Shown here: positions 44,925 to 59,924 of the stretch, piece by piece | Layout of the letters: every line of letters begins with the position of its first letter | Numbering within the stretch: the first letter of the stretch is position 1 | Source of the DNA: Hirudinaria manillensis | Taxonomy: Eukaryota > Annelida > Clitellata > Hirudinida > Hirudinidae | Assembly (NCBI GenBank): GCA_034509925.1 | Contig: CM067532.1 | Location: forward strand, 4,792,142-4,856,141 | DNA length: 64,000 nucleotides | Direction of reading: 5' to 3' | Program-made: the position numbers and the translations under genes | The notes under the pieces: model-generated | Seen by the model: only the letters and a program-made list of their open reading frames with translations | What the model was told of the DNA's origin: nothing | Databases searched by the model: none

Positions 44925-47208
44925 CCTTTGAAGTAAAACACAACAATTGTTTTCTTAAGTGATATCAGCAAAATATAAAAACCAACAACTCTGTTTCAAA
45001 ACAATGCAAGCAACGGTAGCAAACAACATAATAAAGATCAACAGCTTTTCCCAAATGACAAGTTGACTCAACATCAAAATGAAGTATTCTTGATCGGAGC
45101 AAATAAGACTATCAGGAAGACAAAAACTGAGTTGTTGCAACGACCGAATGCAAGTATTACAGAATGTCAACATGGTCAACCGCATTTATTCCATGGCGAT
45201 GTCAATACTCCCGAGCCAAATAAAAATATTCAAAATACCTGAACCGTAAACGAACGATAGCAGGATTCGACGAACTAGACGGTGTACCACCGCCGGCACT
45301 TCCGTTCGATTTCACAAAGAAATGTTGATGTACGGATGCGTTTTGTAGATGAAAAGGATTTATATTAATATTTTAAATTTGATAATGCAAATTGTAAAGC
45401 ATATTTTTAAACATTTACTTATTTAAAATTGATGGACATTTGGATATGTGACAACCAAATTTATGTAGATTATTAATTGAGAAAACAACCTTATTTATTA
45501 TATTCCATTGTTTTTATAACAAAATTGAGTCACGAAAGTTAAAATTGCCGTATCTACGAGTTTGTGCATGAATGCTTTGAAGACGTCATTCGGAATTAAG
45601 TTTCCACAGCATATATCAGAAGAGAAATATAAGAAAAATGCGTTGGCTTATCTAAGCTTTTAAATTAATATTTATCATACACTTCTCTAGGATTTGGGGA
45701 TGGGCCTAGTTTAGCGGGGGGAATGAATGCTTTAGACCCGATAAAATATTATTCTAGAACCGTTTTTCATTTTATTTTCTTTCGCTAGTTGTAGTTGGTT
45801 AGTTAATGAGGCGTACCAATTCCTTTTATTCTTTATTGACTAAATTAGGAATCCAATACGATCCAACACAAAGGATTTAAAAAATGTCCAAGGTCAAAAC
45901 ATGAAAGTACTACAGCGATTGTACTACATTTTAGCCGCCGGAGTGTTCAATCGACTTGCTTCTCTCCTTTGCAATGATATCCCGACGACCCAATATGACC
46001 AAAAATTCAGAAAATCGTCAAAACTGTATGAACATTGTCATATTAAAATTTCATTCTTTTTATTTCTAACCCTTCAAAATGCCTCCCCTTCGTACGACAA
46101 TCAGATAGCATTTTCAAGGAAACGGGATTTCCTTCAGACTATCTGTGATCTTGGGAAGAATTTTATTACACAACCATTAAGGAGTTAGACAACCCCTCTC
46201 CTTGTTCGCAAAGGTCAGATTTTGACTTGAACTTTTGAAAAAAAATCTACAAAAAGTCGTATTTTCTGAGATTTCTTCAAAGTAAACTAGTACTAAGTCA
46301 AGAAATTCAGTTGGAGTCTCAGGCCCTTCCATGCTTACAAGCATATATGGTCAATGACCATTGGTCATACAACGAGTTTCTGGTGTCAATCTATTATAAA
46401 CCATAAATTTCACATATGATAGACTTTAAATTTATTGGCGGTTGGTTTTTTTTTTTGTGAGGCACAGATTTGCTCAGGGCCTGGGGGAGCTGAAAGTGTG
46501 TAGATAAGATGCGACTTGAAATCAATTCTTAGAACCTTTACTCTCTGAGAACTTAATGAAATAACCTTGCCCTTCGTCATCATTCAACGCAGCACTCACA
46601 TTTGTTAGAGATTTAACTTAATTTATTTGTATTTATTTATTTATGTATATCATCACAAACGGATGGTTATAAAGACCACCAACACCGCTCGGGGATGTGC
46701 GATAGAAATGTCGAAAAGTATACCGATATTAAGAGTAACAGACTGATTTTGAAAAATTAATGTCATTGATGATGAGGCATCCAAAGTGGTTGCAGGTAAA
46801 GATGGGCTGTATAATAAGGGCTAAAAGTCAAAACTTTTATCATGCGATTTTATAACATTGGAACAATTCTGACTTAAAAACTGCTGGAACAGTGTCAATT
46901 GAAGAGAAAAGCATTGAGAAACTAGATATCTGCGAAGTACTTGATAAAGTATTTGTACTCCGGTATTTGTTTCCATCTCTAGTTGTAGGAAGTGGAGTTC
47001 ACAATCTCCTTAATAAACAATATTATTATAAACAAATTATTATAATTAAAAGCTACTTATAGTTATTTCTTTTAATGTTATTACTAAATGACACTAACTT
47101 TTTTTTTCAAATTGGAAAATTTAAATTAAATTAATGTTATCACATCTCGGAACAATTTTCATCTGTTGATTGTGTTCGGTTACCAAGGAAACACTTAAGT
47201 CGTAAATA
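44925..47208. other. Intergenic region between divergent RBM15 and DLEC1
   Basis: 45240-45320 is a GC-richer segment that probably holds the RBM15 first exon and promoter. From 45355 to 47200 I see no exon; open frames at 45901-46188 and elsewhere lack motifs. Confidence 0.5.
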
Positions 47209-50200
47209 ATGGGTGATAGCGGGCAGTGCACAAATATTTACAAAGTGCACGATATTTCTCGTTTTTTGAATACTAAGTTTCGATCATTTCAATTTAAAAC
47301 ATATGTTGATTCTGAATTAACAGACAGCTTGATATTATCGTGTGATAGTGAAAATGTAGAATTTGCAAAAAAATCTAAGGAGGTTTGAAAAATCAGCATT
47401 AGAATTAATTTGTAAAATTTGATGTAATGTTATAATGTTATTTCAAAGGTTTACTTAAACCATCAAAATGTGCTTAAACAAACAGATGATTTAGAAAAGG
47501 AATTATTGGACTTGGAGGTCCAGTCACATATTAATACAAAGCTAGAAGGTAAAAATGCTTACTCTTACATAATTTAAGGTTGCTGCAGAAATCGACATTA
47601 CTTTATTTTGATAATTTATGCAGAATTATCTTCGAAATCAGTCAGTTTTTCTGATCAGTTATTAGAGAATATACCTCAACCAAAGGCAGTAATTTCGAAC
47701 ATTCGAAGTGTGTATTTGACTTAAAATGTATTTTTAAGGTTTTAAAGTCATGGTTTAATAGATGTAACCATTAATATGATTTCATCTCTCAGTCTGGAAT
47801 GCATTCATTTGAAACTGCACCATAATTATTGATTGAATTATCTTTTCAAGCCAAGCTTGGATCTGAAGAACTCAATAGGAACAGTTCAAATTATTTAAAT
47901 TATCGGGTGAGGTTATACCTTAAATATTGATCGGTTACAATTTATTTTTAATTGGCAACACTTTAACAATTTAACAACAAACAATCTTCAATGATGAGTT
48001 GCTTATTTTTGCTCAATTTTGAGAATTTCTCTAACAATATAAATAAAACAATGTGGAATATAAAAATAATATTAAAGTAAAATTATAGTATTGGTATTGT
48101 TAAACTTATTATAATTACTCAACTCTTATGTAGGCTTGAAAATATCAGTTTTCAAACTAATGTTTTAATGCATTTTTGAGAAATATTTAACATTTGAACA
48201 TTTAACAGCAAACAGAAGACAAGAACAGAAACATTGTTCAATGTTTCAAGAACCTTTCTTGTAAACAGAAGAATCAAAAAGTAGTTAAATCTCTAGAAAG
48301 GTCATTTAAAACACCTTGATTAAAATGATTTTATCATTAAAATGATTAAAAAGTTTAATGATTAATTGCATTTATTATGATATTTTTGCCTTAAAATAAG
48401 TACTTGTACTTATTAAAAAGCCATTCTTTCAACATTCAATTTATTATTTATTTTCTTAGGAAAGATATTTTCCTAACCATCCCAAGTGAAGTTATTTTTC
48501 AAGAATATGAGATTGGAGTTGTTTATGAAGTGAGGATCGTGTTTCTTATCGGTCAAGTTATTAAAATTTGATAATAATTTAATAATTAATAATAACAAAA
48601 ATAATTTACAAGTTATGCTTTGTTGATAGAAGGTGTTGTTTTATGTATAACTGAGCAGATGTAATGTCAGAGGAATGTACTTAAAGTCTTGTAATGTACT
48701 TAATTCATGTAATTATTCCTTTCTTGTTTTTATGCAATTAAATTTAATTCCTTTATTTAAAGATGTTTATTCTCTTTTAAAGTTTCCAACAATTATCAGT
48801 CAATTATCAGCAACAATCACGACTTTCATTTCCTTGCATCACTGATTTACAAATTATTTTTCAGATTCCTCTTATCATAAAGAATGTAGGACAAAGTTCC
48901 AGGAATTTAAGACTAATTCCTCCAAGGACTCCTTTTTTCTCATTGGGACTTGGTGAGTTGATGAATTAATAAAGAATTTGTTGTAATAATTAGGTTTATT
49001 AACATGTAGTATAATAAGTATAATAATTAGGTTTACTAACATGTAGTATAATGATAAGTTTGTTATATTTTTAGGACTTGGTAGTTTGATGAACAATGAT
49101 AATTAATGATTTATTTAATATTTTCCATATGATGGTGGTTTTAAATAAACTTAAGAAACATTATTAAAATCTAAACACGTAAACAAAATGTAAAAATTAC
49201 ACAAATCTTTTAATAAGTCAATCAAATTAGTTGAATTACTTGATTGCATGAAACTATGGCCTAATGATTTCATGGCTTCTTGTGTCTTTAGAGAAACTGA
49301 TTGGTTTACTTATTTAATTATACTTTTCCTGAACTTGTCAATTGACTGCTAAATTCTGAGCTTGAACTTGCCCAAGTCCTAGTGACTTGACCATAAATAA
49401 ATCTCATAAAATTTTATAAAATTGAAGTTCTGCAAAGATTGTTTGGCTATCTTTCATGGTAGAAAGATAAAGTTAAATGTTGTATATTACCAAGTAAACA
49501 TTTAAATTTTCAAACGATCAAATATTTAAATTTAATCAAGTAATTAAACATTTAGACAATTAAACATTATAACATTTGAACAGGTCAATTTCCTAGCTGC
49601 AATGGGTCCATAGCTCCAGGTCTCCATTGCATGTTTGCCATCAGATTTTGTCCTGATTCTCTGGCAAATTATGAGGACTGCCTCGTTGCAGAAGTGGATC
49701 AAAGCGATGGCTTTGTTGTTCCTCTCAGAGCCATCAGACCACCTCCAATTTTAAAAAGTTTTGAATATTTTTGAGTTGTATACATTTCAAAATTAATACA
49801 AATATTGACTGTAAATATATATCATTAAATGAAAGCTTTTGTTGATACATTAGTGTGACTCTGTTATCGTTAGTATAATAAACTGTTTCTAGCAAGATGC
49901 ATCATTACGGCTACTAATTCATGATAGGCATTGACCTACTAATTAACCAACTTGAGATAAATTTATAAAATTGTCTTTGCGCAGTGCCTGTCTCATTTGA
50001 CTTGGGGGATTGTTTATTGGGCAAAACAAAGTCCAAAAGATTCAGAATAGAAAATATTGGATCTCCAGGAAAGTTTTGTTTTGTTCCTGAGTCAAGATGG
50101 CCATCCATCAAGCTTAAGGTCTGATGAACCTCTAGGATGTAATCCTTCAATATAATAACTTATAATAAATAAATAATAAACTAAAATATTCCAATCTGAC

Positions 50201-50789
50201 CAATCATAAATATGCGCATAATACGAAATGTATATTTAATATTTAAGAATTGCTTCCTGGAATGTAGCACAATGGCACAAGATATGCACCTAACCCTATC
50301 CATAACCCTAAGCCTAAACCTAGCCCTAAACCTAACCCAAGCCCTAACCCTAATAATAATATTGATGTTAAATTACTAATAAAATAAGTATTTTCTCCTT
50401 TTGAATTTCAAGCGAATCAAAGAAGATTGCACAAAATTGCAGTAAATAGGACATGTTTAAAAAAGAAATTGTTTATGATCCTCAGAAATTGTTTAAATAT
50501 TTCTTTTAATTGTCTTTCAGACTTTGTTGATGGAAGGTGTTTTGAAAGTTGGAGAAGTGTTTGAATTGAAGACAATTTACTTTCAATTGTCAACTTGTGA
50601 TGTTGTGGAGGTGGAAGTTGGGTTTGGTCCAATTTCAGATGTTTGTTATTCTGAAATTCTGCTCATCGTTTGTGATAATTGTCAGTTGAAGAGGATTAAC
50701 TTAACAGGTGACTTGAGTTAACCTGTAATATGTACAATATAAATTCACATTGGCTACCATTGTGTATCAGATGTTGTTTTATTATATTA

Positions 50790-50854
<65 letters not shown>

Positions 50855-53800
50855 TTAATAGCAATAGCAACAATAATAATAACTCTGGTAGATGTCTGGC
50901 ATGGCATAAATTTACATCTCCGACATCAATAATTTTGTGACTTTGATGAAAACTTCAGAGGCCACATGAAATTAATTAATTATAATTCAATTTTAATGGA
51001 CAGAATGGACAATTCCATTGATTTTTTGAAGTAGCAGATTTATGGAATCAGCATAATTTCTACAGTTTATTCTAAATTTAAGTTTAACAACAGCAAAATT
51101 CATTTAGCAACTTAAGTCACTGGACCGTGACGTCTGATTATTTGCTTCATATAAAATCGAGAAATGCATCGACGTGCCAACTTTTGTCCAGGAAGAGGGG
51201 CAGTGCCGAGGATTGAGGTCATCGACGTGGAGGGTGGTTGGTCGAGTTACGAGGAGAACGAAACGAAGGATGTCTCGGCACAACACCTGCTCAGGTTTCC
51301 GAACATCAACCTCCGCTCAACTGCTAAGAAAAAGCTTCTCATAAAGAATTGCATGTTGGTTGGATTTGCAATTATAGCAGTCATCATGTATCATATGCGA
51401 TACATGTGATACTTGTGATACACATGCGATACATGTTGATTATGTTGCACTTTTTTTTTTAGTAACTAATTTGACCACCTTTTATTAATTTATACATTTT
51501 TATATAAAGAGATGAACAATCTTTAATTTATATTTGAACTTTTTTTGTTTAAATTTAAGCAGACTTCGAAATAATAAATAATAATATCTCCACAATTTTC
51601 GAAATAATATCTCCATCATTTTCTCTTTCCAGCAACGTCGACGTTCCATTTAATTGGTCGAATTTTTACTCGGAATTTGAAGTTCCGCGAGAAGAACAAG
51701 AAGATGTCGAACCTTGCAACACAAACAACAGCTTTGCAGAAGCAGACAGGAAAGTTGTGGCACACAGTAAATTTATGGTTGAACCAAAATCAGGGTTGCT
51801 GCCTGCCTGTGATATTATGAAGTTTGACATTAAGTTCTCTCCAGAGAAGGTTATTTCTGTCGTAATTTTTTATATAGCAGTTTGATTCAGAGGATGATTT
51901 GATCGATTAATAATTAAAAATCAATTAATGTTAATCTTTTTTTTAGAAAAAAAGCAATAAAATGAAATCTAATTATATGATATGGCATTTAAAGTGTGAA
52001 TTTATATTTGAAGGTTGGCAAATATCAGGAAGTAATCCGTTTTGAAGTTGAATTTTCTCATAACAGCAGAGAAACGTCTTCCTGCAAAACGGAAGGTGAA
52101 CTTCAAAATAAACTTAAATCTTGATTTTCATGTGTAATATAAACAAAGTAGTTGTTAAATGTTTAACAGAAGATTCCTCTCTGATGATGGAGCTGATTGG
52201 AGTCTGCGCCCCTCACCAGGTGTCGCTGCTTCCACAAGTTCTTTTCCTTCCTGCTCCGCTTCCAATACAAGTTGAAAGAAAACATTTGGTCAAGGTTGGT
52301 TGGTTGGCATTTCATCTGATTACGTTGTTAACATTATTAATTAATCTGGTAGTATTAAATTATTAGATAGCATAACATTATTAGATAACATTACATTATT
52401 GGGTAACCAGGTGGTCAATGATATTGATTTATTAATAAGCCTATTAATTACAAAGTTCATAAGGATGTTATGTACATGATGTTAGTTATGTTGGTAATTT
52501 AAAAGTTGGTGCAATCCTAACAATTATTTTGGAGGATTAATGAATGATTAACAAGTAGTATTTTATTTAGAAATAAATATTAATTATGCAGATTGTCAAC
52601 AAAAGTTCATCAAAGATTTCCTTCAAATGGGTGAATGTGGAGAAACCATATTTGTTAAGGGTCCGTCCGAATTGCGGAGAAGTTGGCAAGTATCAATAAT
52701 AATTAGTTACTGTTAATAACTTTTAGTATGATCATTCATGTTCATTGGTTTACCACTGTGGTTTACATGTTTATTATTTTTGTTATTATTTTTAAAAATA
52801 TGAATTTAATCAACTACAAGTTGTCATTATTTGGTTTGTTGTTGTTTGCAATTACATCACAACTTACTTATTATTGAGATCAAATAATTGTCTCTACTAA
52901 GTGAGGTTTTTACAAAGTATAAACATATTAACAGAATATATCGCCAATATCTGAATAAATAAATTATTTGCATGACACCAAAATATATTTATATGGATTT
53001 ATATTCAACCTTTTTCCATTTTTAGCTGCCGAACGTGAAAAATCCTTCGAGTTGTCTTTGCTATCCGATCGTCCGTACGACGTGGACCACAACGTCTGCT
53101 GCTTCATCGACGGGAGGGAATGCATCGTACTGAGAGTCATCGGAGAATTTAAGGTGGTTTTAAATACTTTTTGTGATAAATGAATGATTGGTGATCTATA
53201 TATTTTAATGCTAATAAATTAACAGTGCTCTAAGCTCGGTTTGAGCGAACAGAAGATAAACTTTGGTCTCGTCCGTGTGGGGGAAGAGGTCAACAAGGTC
53301 GTTAAGATCATCAATCCCAGCCCTGCTTTCGTCACGTGGTTCATACACGGAGACGACTCCATGGTTAGGATGGCAGAGCAACGAGTTGGTGCTGTTTCCA
53401 TAATTTTATTTTAATTCATTTGGATAAAGGACACTGGGGATTTGAGTTTTGAACCTGATTGGAAAGGTTCACTGAGACCATTCGAGGAGCAAAAAGTTGT
53501 CGCGAGGTTGAAGCCCTCGGTTACCGGAAGAATCCATCGACATTTGAAACTATCTCCATACATGGGTTCACCAAGGTTTCTATGAATTCTTAATTCTGAG
53601 CATTGTGTTATAATTGAAGCAAAAAAGCTGCTTTAATAATTCAAGTTGAAAGTAGTCTAAAAGTGTGGGGATCGTGAAGAAAAACTTAAAAATCACATAA
53701 AATGATATATAAATTAAATATTAATAATATATGAATTATAAACAATAATTATTTAAAAAATATATAAATTAAAAATAAAAAGGGTAACAATTTCATACCT

Positions 53801-54055
53801 AGTTAATTGTATTTGAGCATTGCCATAAAATAAAAATAAAAAAATAATTCAAGAGTAATTCTTAAAAAAAAGTCATCCACTTTAATATTTTAGCACCTGT
53901 TTTGAAGTGGAGGCCAATGTTCAGGTGCCTCTCGTCTGCTTAGAAAAGAGTTTCGTGAAGTTCTGCGACGCTCGGCTTAAAAAGAACAACGAGGCGGTCA
54001 TTAAACTGATCAATAGAACTGCCATCACGACATCATTTCAGTGGATGGATGCAAG

Positions 54056-54101
<46 letters not shown>

Positions 54102-57100
54102 TTATTTTTATTATTATTATTATTATTTTAATTCCGAGAATTCCTCATCTCGTTCTGATTCCTCGTCTTTCCGGGCAGGGCTTGCCCGATGGAGACTTTG
54201 TCGTCGCCGTGGAACCCGAGAGAGGTTGCATCGGAGCTCGAGGGATTGTCGAATGCAAGGTCACGTTTTACCCTTTCAATGAGGTTGGAAATTGTGGTGT
54301 TTTGAATTAAATTGAACATTTGAAACTTTCACCAACAAATATTCGTTAGGGAAACTTCAGTGACATCGTGATTCCTTGTAAGATAGATGATTCAAAACAA
54401 GATGTATTTCTGTGCATCTCTGCTGTCGTTACAAAATCTCAGGAGTCTTTCGAGGTTTTAGTTTTGGATGACCCCAAAGTTTTGGATGTCACAAAGTGAG
54501 TTTCATCTGTGAATATACATTATATATCTTCTAGGATGCAAATGTAGTTCTTATTCAAGGTGCAATTTGTATTATGCCCCCTGGTGGTGCAGTGGATGTT
54601 CATGCAATGTAACCTAACAAATGTAACCTAACAAATGTAACAACAATAGCTCAAAACAACATCACACATGAACACTGCTTCCCATTTGGCCAAACTGCAT
54701 GCTATTAGTGATTTGCATAAAGTAATTATTGTTTGTTTGCTTAGACATATTTAATGTTAAAATTATTAAAGCTTTCCATGAACACATTCTTCCAAAGAAA
54801 TCTACATTTTGACTTTTATTCTAAAAATGAATAATATTTATAAATTACTATCATATTCTGCTGATGTCAGTGCAATCAGTGATTGACAAAGTGATTGAAT
54901 TCCAATCGATTGCAATTGATTCCAGTGACGTCTCACAACACGTGTCAACGGACGTTGAGATCGACTTTGGATCAAACAAAGAGCTTTGGAAGGTGGAAAG
55001 GAAATATTTGTCTTTGACGAGTCGTAGCGAAGAGGTGGTGGAATTTAGTTTGCATGTCACAACATTCAATCCTTCCATCGCACTCACACCAGCAGAGAAG
55101 GCATTGCTTGGGTTTGAATAATTTTTATAATTATTAATTAATTAATCATTAATTAAAAGATTTAATAATATTTCTTAGTAAAATTAAAGATGAAAAGGGC
55201 GATGAAGAAATTGAGCGACAAATAAGTGAGTAGTCGTGACGACCATAATTTTATGACAGAAACCCTTGAAAAAATGAATTTAATTATTTTAGAATGTTTG
55301 AGGAAGAAGATGTTTGAGAAGCCCACTGCAGGAGTTGCGTTCATGGTTCACCCTTCCTCGGGATCTCTCGCTCCCAACGAGAAAGCATTGATCCTCGTGA
55401 CCGCACTCGCCGACACCTTTGGCAAGTACGAGGACGGCCTCTGTTGCCAGGTGTGAACTCGTAACCGATCAGTCGCTTCCATTCCATTATTATCTTTCGT
55501 CAGTCGATCCATCACATCCATCTGTTCATAGCATCGATTAGCTGTAGAACCATTAATTCATTCTTCTCTTGAAATATAAAATGAAAACATATAATGATTT
55601 TTGAAGGTTGGGTGCACAAGCATGAACATTCCTATTAAGTATTCAACTAAAGGATGCCCAGTTCATTTCCAAATGATGGCTCCTTCCTTTGGCTCCAATC
55701 CCAGCAATCCCACATACCTTAGGTTGAGTTCAGCCATTTGTTTCTCTTCCATAAGGATTATAATAAATATAAATATAATAAATTGTGTTGTACTGTAATA
55801 ATTTATATCAAATTATTGTATTTTGCAATTTCAAGATTTGGTCAGCATTATTTTGGTGGAACTGATGTCAAGAGAGCTGTGGAGGTTGCAAATGATTCAT
55901 CTATAGGTACAATTTAATACTTTAAACCCATAATGACAATATATCAATAGCTGATGAAGTGATGGTGAAAATATGACGTAATATTATAAATAATAATAAT
56001 ATTTGCAAGCATTATAGAGTAACATTTAACAAAATCCTTGTGTTCTTGATATTGGTCAGACATTGTAATGGATTGGGAGATGTACTTCCTTTGCCCGAGC
56101 GACTCACAAGTCGTTGACATTGTTCCTGATTTTGAGATGACACCAGACGTGTTAACAGGTATTTGATCAGTGATAAGACTGTAAATAATATTTTCCAGAT
56201 AATTTCAAAGATTTTATGAATTTTATGCTCCCTTAAGTATTGTTCACTGTTGACAAGGAATACTTGTTGTCTACCTTTTTCCTACCTCACCTTATTAATT
56301 TTCTGGAAATCGTTTTTTTTATTAAATTTGTGGCATTTTCATCTGGAAGGAGAATTCCCTATCGGGTCTTACATGATTGTAAATTGCAAATTACTGCCTG
56401 AATTATCACTTTTTTATTTCTGATTTCAGAAAACGAAGACAAAGTTCTTAGATTGAAAATGTTGACACACAAGGGCTTGAAAATCAAGCATCAAAATCTT
56501 TTTGAAATATGTCCAAAAAAAGCTGTTAGTTTTGTTTTTTTTTTATAATTTTATTTGCCATTATTTGGCCTTGACTTTATTTTATATTTGCACTTGATTT
56601 TCATTAAAATTGAAGATTGTGAAAGCCAAGGAGAAGTTCAGTTTTGAATTTACGTTCCATCCTCCGTCGTTCAGCGTAGCAAATGAAATGCATTCCTGCA
56701 TTGCCTCATCACTCATCATCATTGAAAACATTTGTGTGGGTGGTGCTTTTTCATGTCAATTTCACTGCGTGTTAATCGATTGGTTTACATGCATCATATA
56801 TTTCAATATGTTTCCATTTACTCTCAGGACAGGTACATTTGCGGTCAGCTTTCTAGGCGGCACAAATTTGAATTGGAAACACTAGATCTGAACCTATCAG
56901 CAGAAGTTATCGTTCCAAAGTTTGTATCTTAATGTCCATCAAGATCTTCGATATATTTTAAATGATAGTAAACTTTTTTATAATGAAGTTAATAAATCAA
57001 TAATTATCAGATAATAAGATTTATTCATTAATTGATGTCTTAACATCTCAGGCTTTCTGTTTGTTATGGACGAGATGAAGGACTTCGCTTTGAATGCTCG

Positions 57101-59486
57101 GCTGGTGACCTGCTAATTGAGGGTTCCACGGTCGGTATTTGTTCTGAACATAAAAAATAAAATAAATCTTTAACTTCAACAATTTCTAAACAGGATTTAT
57201 TGATTTTCAGTTATTTTTGTAAATAGAATTGACCATTGATGTGTGTTTTGAAAGCTAAAATTCTACATCCATTAGGTGTCAATATTGATGGTGGTATTAC
57301 ATTTAAACTATTACATGTAGTGTACAATATACAATTACATGTAGTATAGATTACATATTAAGTAGTTTTTACTAGATATGCAATTTACATATTTATTATA
57401 GTATAAGAGGTAATAATAATAATAACAATAATAATAATAATAACCACTTTCAACAACAACAATAATAATAATGTAGCTTTTCAAAAACAAGTTTTAAGCA
57501 CGTTGTGCTACAAAACAGCTACAAAACCTGGAGGGCATAAAAATGACATCAGAAGAAGGCAATCATACCTTTGATTGAATTCTCAATCACATTAGCAGTT
57601 GACATTATTTGGCGCAATTGATTTTGACTTCCCCTCCTAACTTTATGTCCAGGCTGATCTCAGACCTTACTATTATGGACACTAAACCTAATGGAGAGGT
57701 CATTGAATGATGTTGTGTGTGTTTCATGTTTGAGGCTGAGAAAATAAAATTACAAAAATAAATAATAATAATAATCACCTTCAGTAATTAAATCCTGCAA
57801 TTTTTTAAGTTTAATTTTTACTTAACTACTTCGTATAATTTTTGTAGGAATTAAAAGATCAACTCCTTGAATTAAACAAGGCATACATTTTGAATGAAGG
57901 ACCAGAGGATGTTTGTTTTGATATTCTGACGAAGTTTCCTTTTGGATTGGCCGTCTTTCAGCATGGAGTTGCTTCAAGAGGAGCTGAACATGAAACAACC
58001 ATTGAAGATGCAAATTCTAAATTCTGGGGCAGGTCAAACATCATAGTTCTCAGACCTATGGCAAGAATAAAAGTAACAATTGTTTTATTAAATTTATTAA
58101 ATGGATAAATTATTAGGTAGTATTATGCCTAGTAGTCGATAATTATTAAGATTGTGATGGACATAATTAAAATCTTTTTCAAGGTGAAGGTTGCATTTTC
58201 TCTGACACCAGCCATGCTTAGGAGAGATTCATTGGTGGTAGGTGATTATTGTGAGGATGATTTCCAGAGGAAACTGCACATCATGGATGACGTCAAACTC
58301 AGAATCTTTTCCTCTTCGATTCCAAAATGTGGTCGACTGCTACTCGAGGTGATGCAATCATTTGCCATTGTAATATTTCACCCAAAATATTTTCTTGTTA
58401 TTATTACTGTTGTTGTGTTTTCATACTTGTTATTGCTGTAGTTGTTGTTGTTGTTATTATTATTAATATTAATATTACATAATAAAATTATATTAAATTG
58501 TGTTAAGTTGACAAACCTTGCTAGGCCATAATTAGTTTGAGGACCCCGGGTTATTACAGTATGCTGCAGAGTTTCAATAGGGTAACATTGGTTTAGCATT
58601 GTTGAGCATTCCACATTTAAATTATTTATTTAAATACCATTTAAACTGCCATCTATTTTTATTGTGATGATGTTAAAAACTTCAAAACAAACAGCAAAAG
58701 TTGCCTCTTTATGCAACCGTAGCATTACCAAAACTGAGCCTTTCTGTGGATTGCATAGACTTTGGGATTTGCTTCATAAACCAATCTTGCAAGAAAGAGG
58801 TTACTTTGACAAATACATCAGACTCTGTCAGTTATTGGATGATTGGTGAGTTGAACCTTCTTTTAAATGAATTCAGTTTTCAATTAAGATCTCCAGGGTC
58901 ATTATTAACATTATTGGCTGACATTGATGCTTTCTGGGCTATTTTTTAATGTTGCACATATATCAATTAACTGCATGTTAATAGACTGTATATCTGAAGA
59001 TTCCAACATTCTGCACTGAAACAACATTTGACTTCACTCAGTTTAACTTTTTAGAATCTTGTCCACCTTGTGATGATTTTCAAGTATTGCCTTCTTGTGG
59101 GACGCTTGGAAAACACACCAATAAAAGTGTGGTGTTGGAAATAGATTTCATGCCAAGGTGAATTGCAAAGTCATAATTGAATTTAATTGTTGAATGGAAA
59201 GTGGATGTTTTGATAGAGAAGGTTGAGGAAATTACAAAATATAATTTTAAATTATGTCATAATTTTAAGCCATTAGATTGTAGAGGTTTTTCAGTTTTGT
59301 TTGGACTTGTCATACATCAATTAATGGTGAGATTTATGTGAATCCCTATGGCCTTAAATATTTTTAAATTTCAGGGAAGTTAGGAGTTATCAGGCAAGGT
59401 TCATCATAAATGGAATACTGCATGAACCCACAAGGGAGTTGTTTGTAATGGGTACAGGGACACTTGATGAACATTTTATGAAATAA
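47209..59486 (+). CDS. DLEC1: DLEC1/CFAP81 axonemal ASH-domain protein (about 25 exons)
   Basis: The first exons (47209-47382, 47449-47548, 47624-47707, about 47860-47920) encode a short coiled-coil N-terminus (DDLEKELLDLEVQ). Exons from 48460 on carry the DLEC1 body: IPSEVIFQEYEIGVVYE, IPPRTPFFSLGLG, GLHCMFAIRFCPDSL, VPLRAIRPPP, IVCDNCQLKRINLTG (50521-50707), LRFPNINLRSTAKKKLLIKN (51150-51360), then many immunoglobulin-like ASH repeats, IDFGICFINQSCKKEVTL (58700-58845), and the end GTGTLDEHFMK at 59486. Order and motifs match vertebrate DLEC1 (FAP81 in Chlamydomonas), an axonemal protein. Exons are about 80-230 bases with GT-AG introns of 60-1700 bases. Not every exon boundary was resolved, and the N-terminus is shorter than in human. 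Microsatellites sit in two introns. Confidence 0.9.
50288..50352 (+). repeat. Degenerate telomere-like (CCCTAA)n tract in a DLEC1 intron
   Basis: About ten CCCTAA-related hexamers with substitutions (CCTATC, CCTAAG, CCTAAA, CCTAGC, CCCAAG), ending CCCTAACCCTAATAATAAT. Confidence 0.8.
50788..50860. repeat. (AAT)n microsatellite in a DLEC1 intron
   Basis: About 70 bases of AAT units. No retroelement sequence is visible next to it. Confidence 0.9.
51394..51438 (+). repeat. GATACATGT-type short tandem repeats in a DLEC1 intron
   Basis: Four to five imperfect units beginning GATAC, 10-12 bases apart, resembling the GATACAAATGC array at 2765. Confidence 0.55.
54056..54130. repeat. (ATT)n microsatellite filling a short DLEC1 intron
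   Basis: The intron runs from about 54054 to 54178 (donor CAA|GTTTAT, acceptor CGGGCAG|GGCTTG), and over half of it is ATT/TTTA repeat. The reading frame across it resumes as GLPDGDFVVAVEPERG. Confidence 0.85.
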
Positions 59487-59924
59487 CTTTATTTTTTTAA
59501 ATTGTATATAATATAAATAAAATTGTAGTGTTTATTGTGTTTTGAGTTACCTATAGACACGAAAAAATTACCCCTAATATCCCTTTTATCTATATATAAA
59601 TAAAATAGAATCGGTTCTCAGAGAAAACTCTCCTAAGGGAGCCCCGATTCAAAAGTTTTAGTGTATTTTATCCACTTAATTGTTTTAAGATAAAGGTCAA
59701 ACTCAAAAAATGCTCAGTTTTTACTCTGCTTGAAGAACCTCGATGGCACTAGAATATGAGAAATTAAAATTTCAGTTAGAACTACTTAATAAAATAACTG
59801 ATATCTCAACTTAAAATTTATTTAGTAAATGTCACAACTAAGCAAATGAAATTTGAAATCACTTTTCATTTCAAAACACGATTTTCTTTTATAATCGATT
59901 TTACTTTTATGTATTTTGGTATCC
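59487..59924. other. Space between DLEC1 and DNAJC16-like
   Basis: AT-rich, 440 bases. It must contain the DLEC1 3' end and the DNAJC16-like promoter; no clear TATA or other element was identified. Confidence 0.5.
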
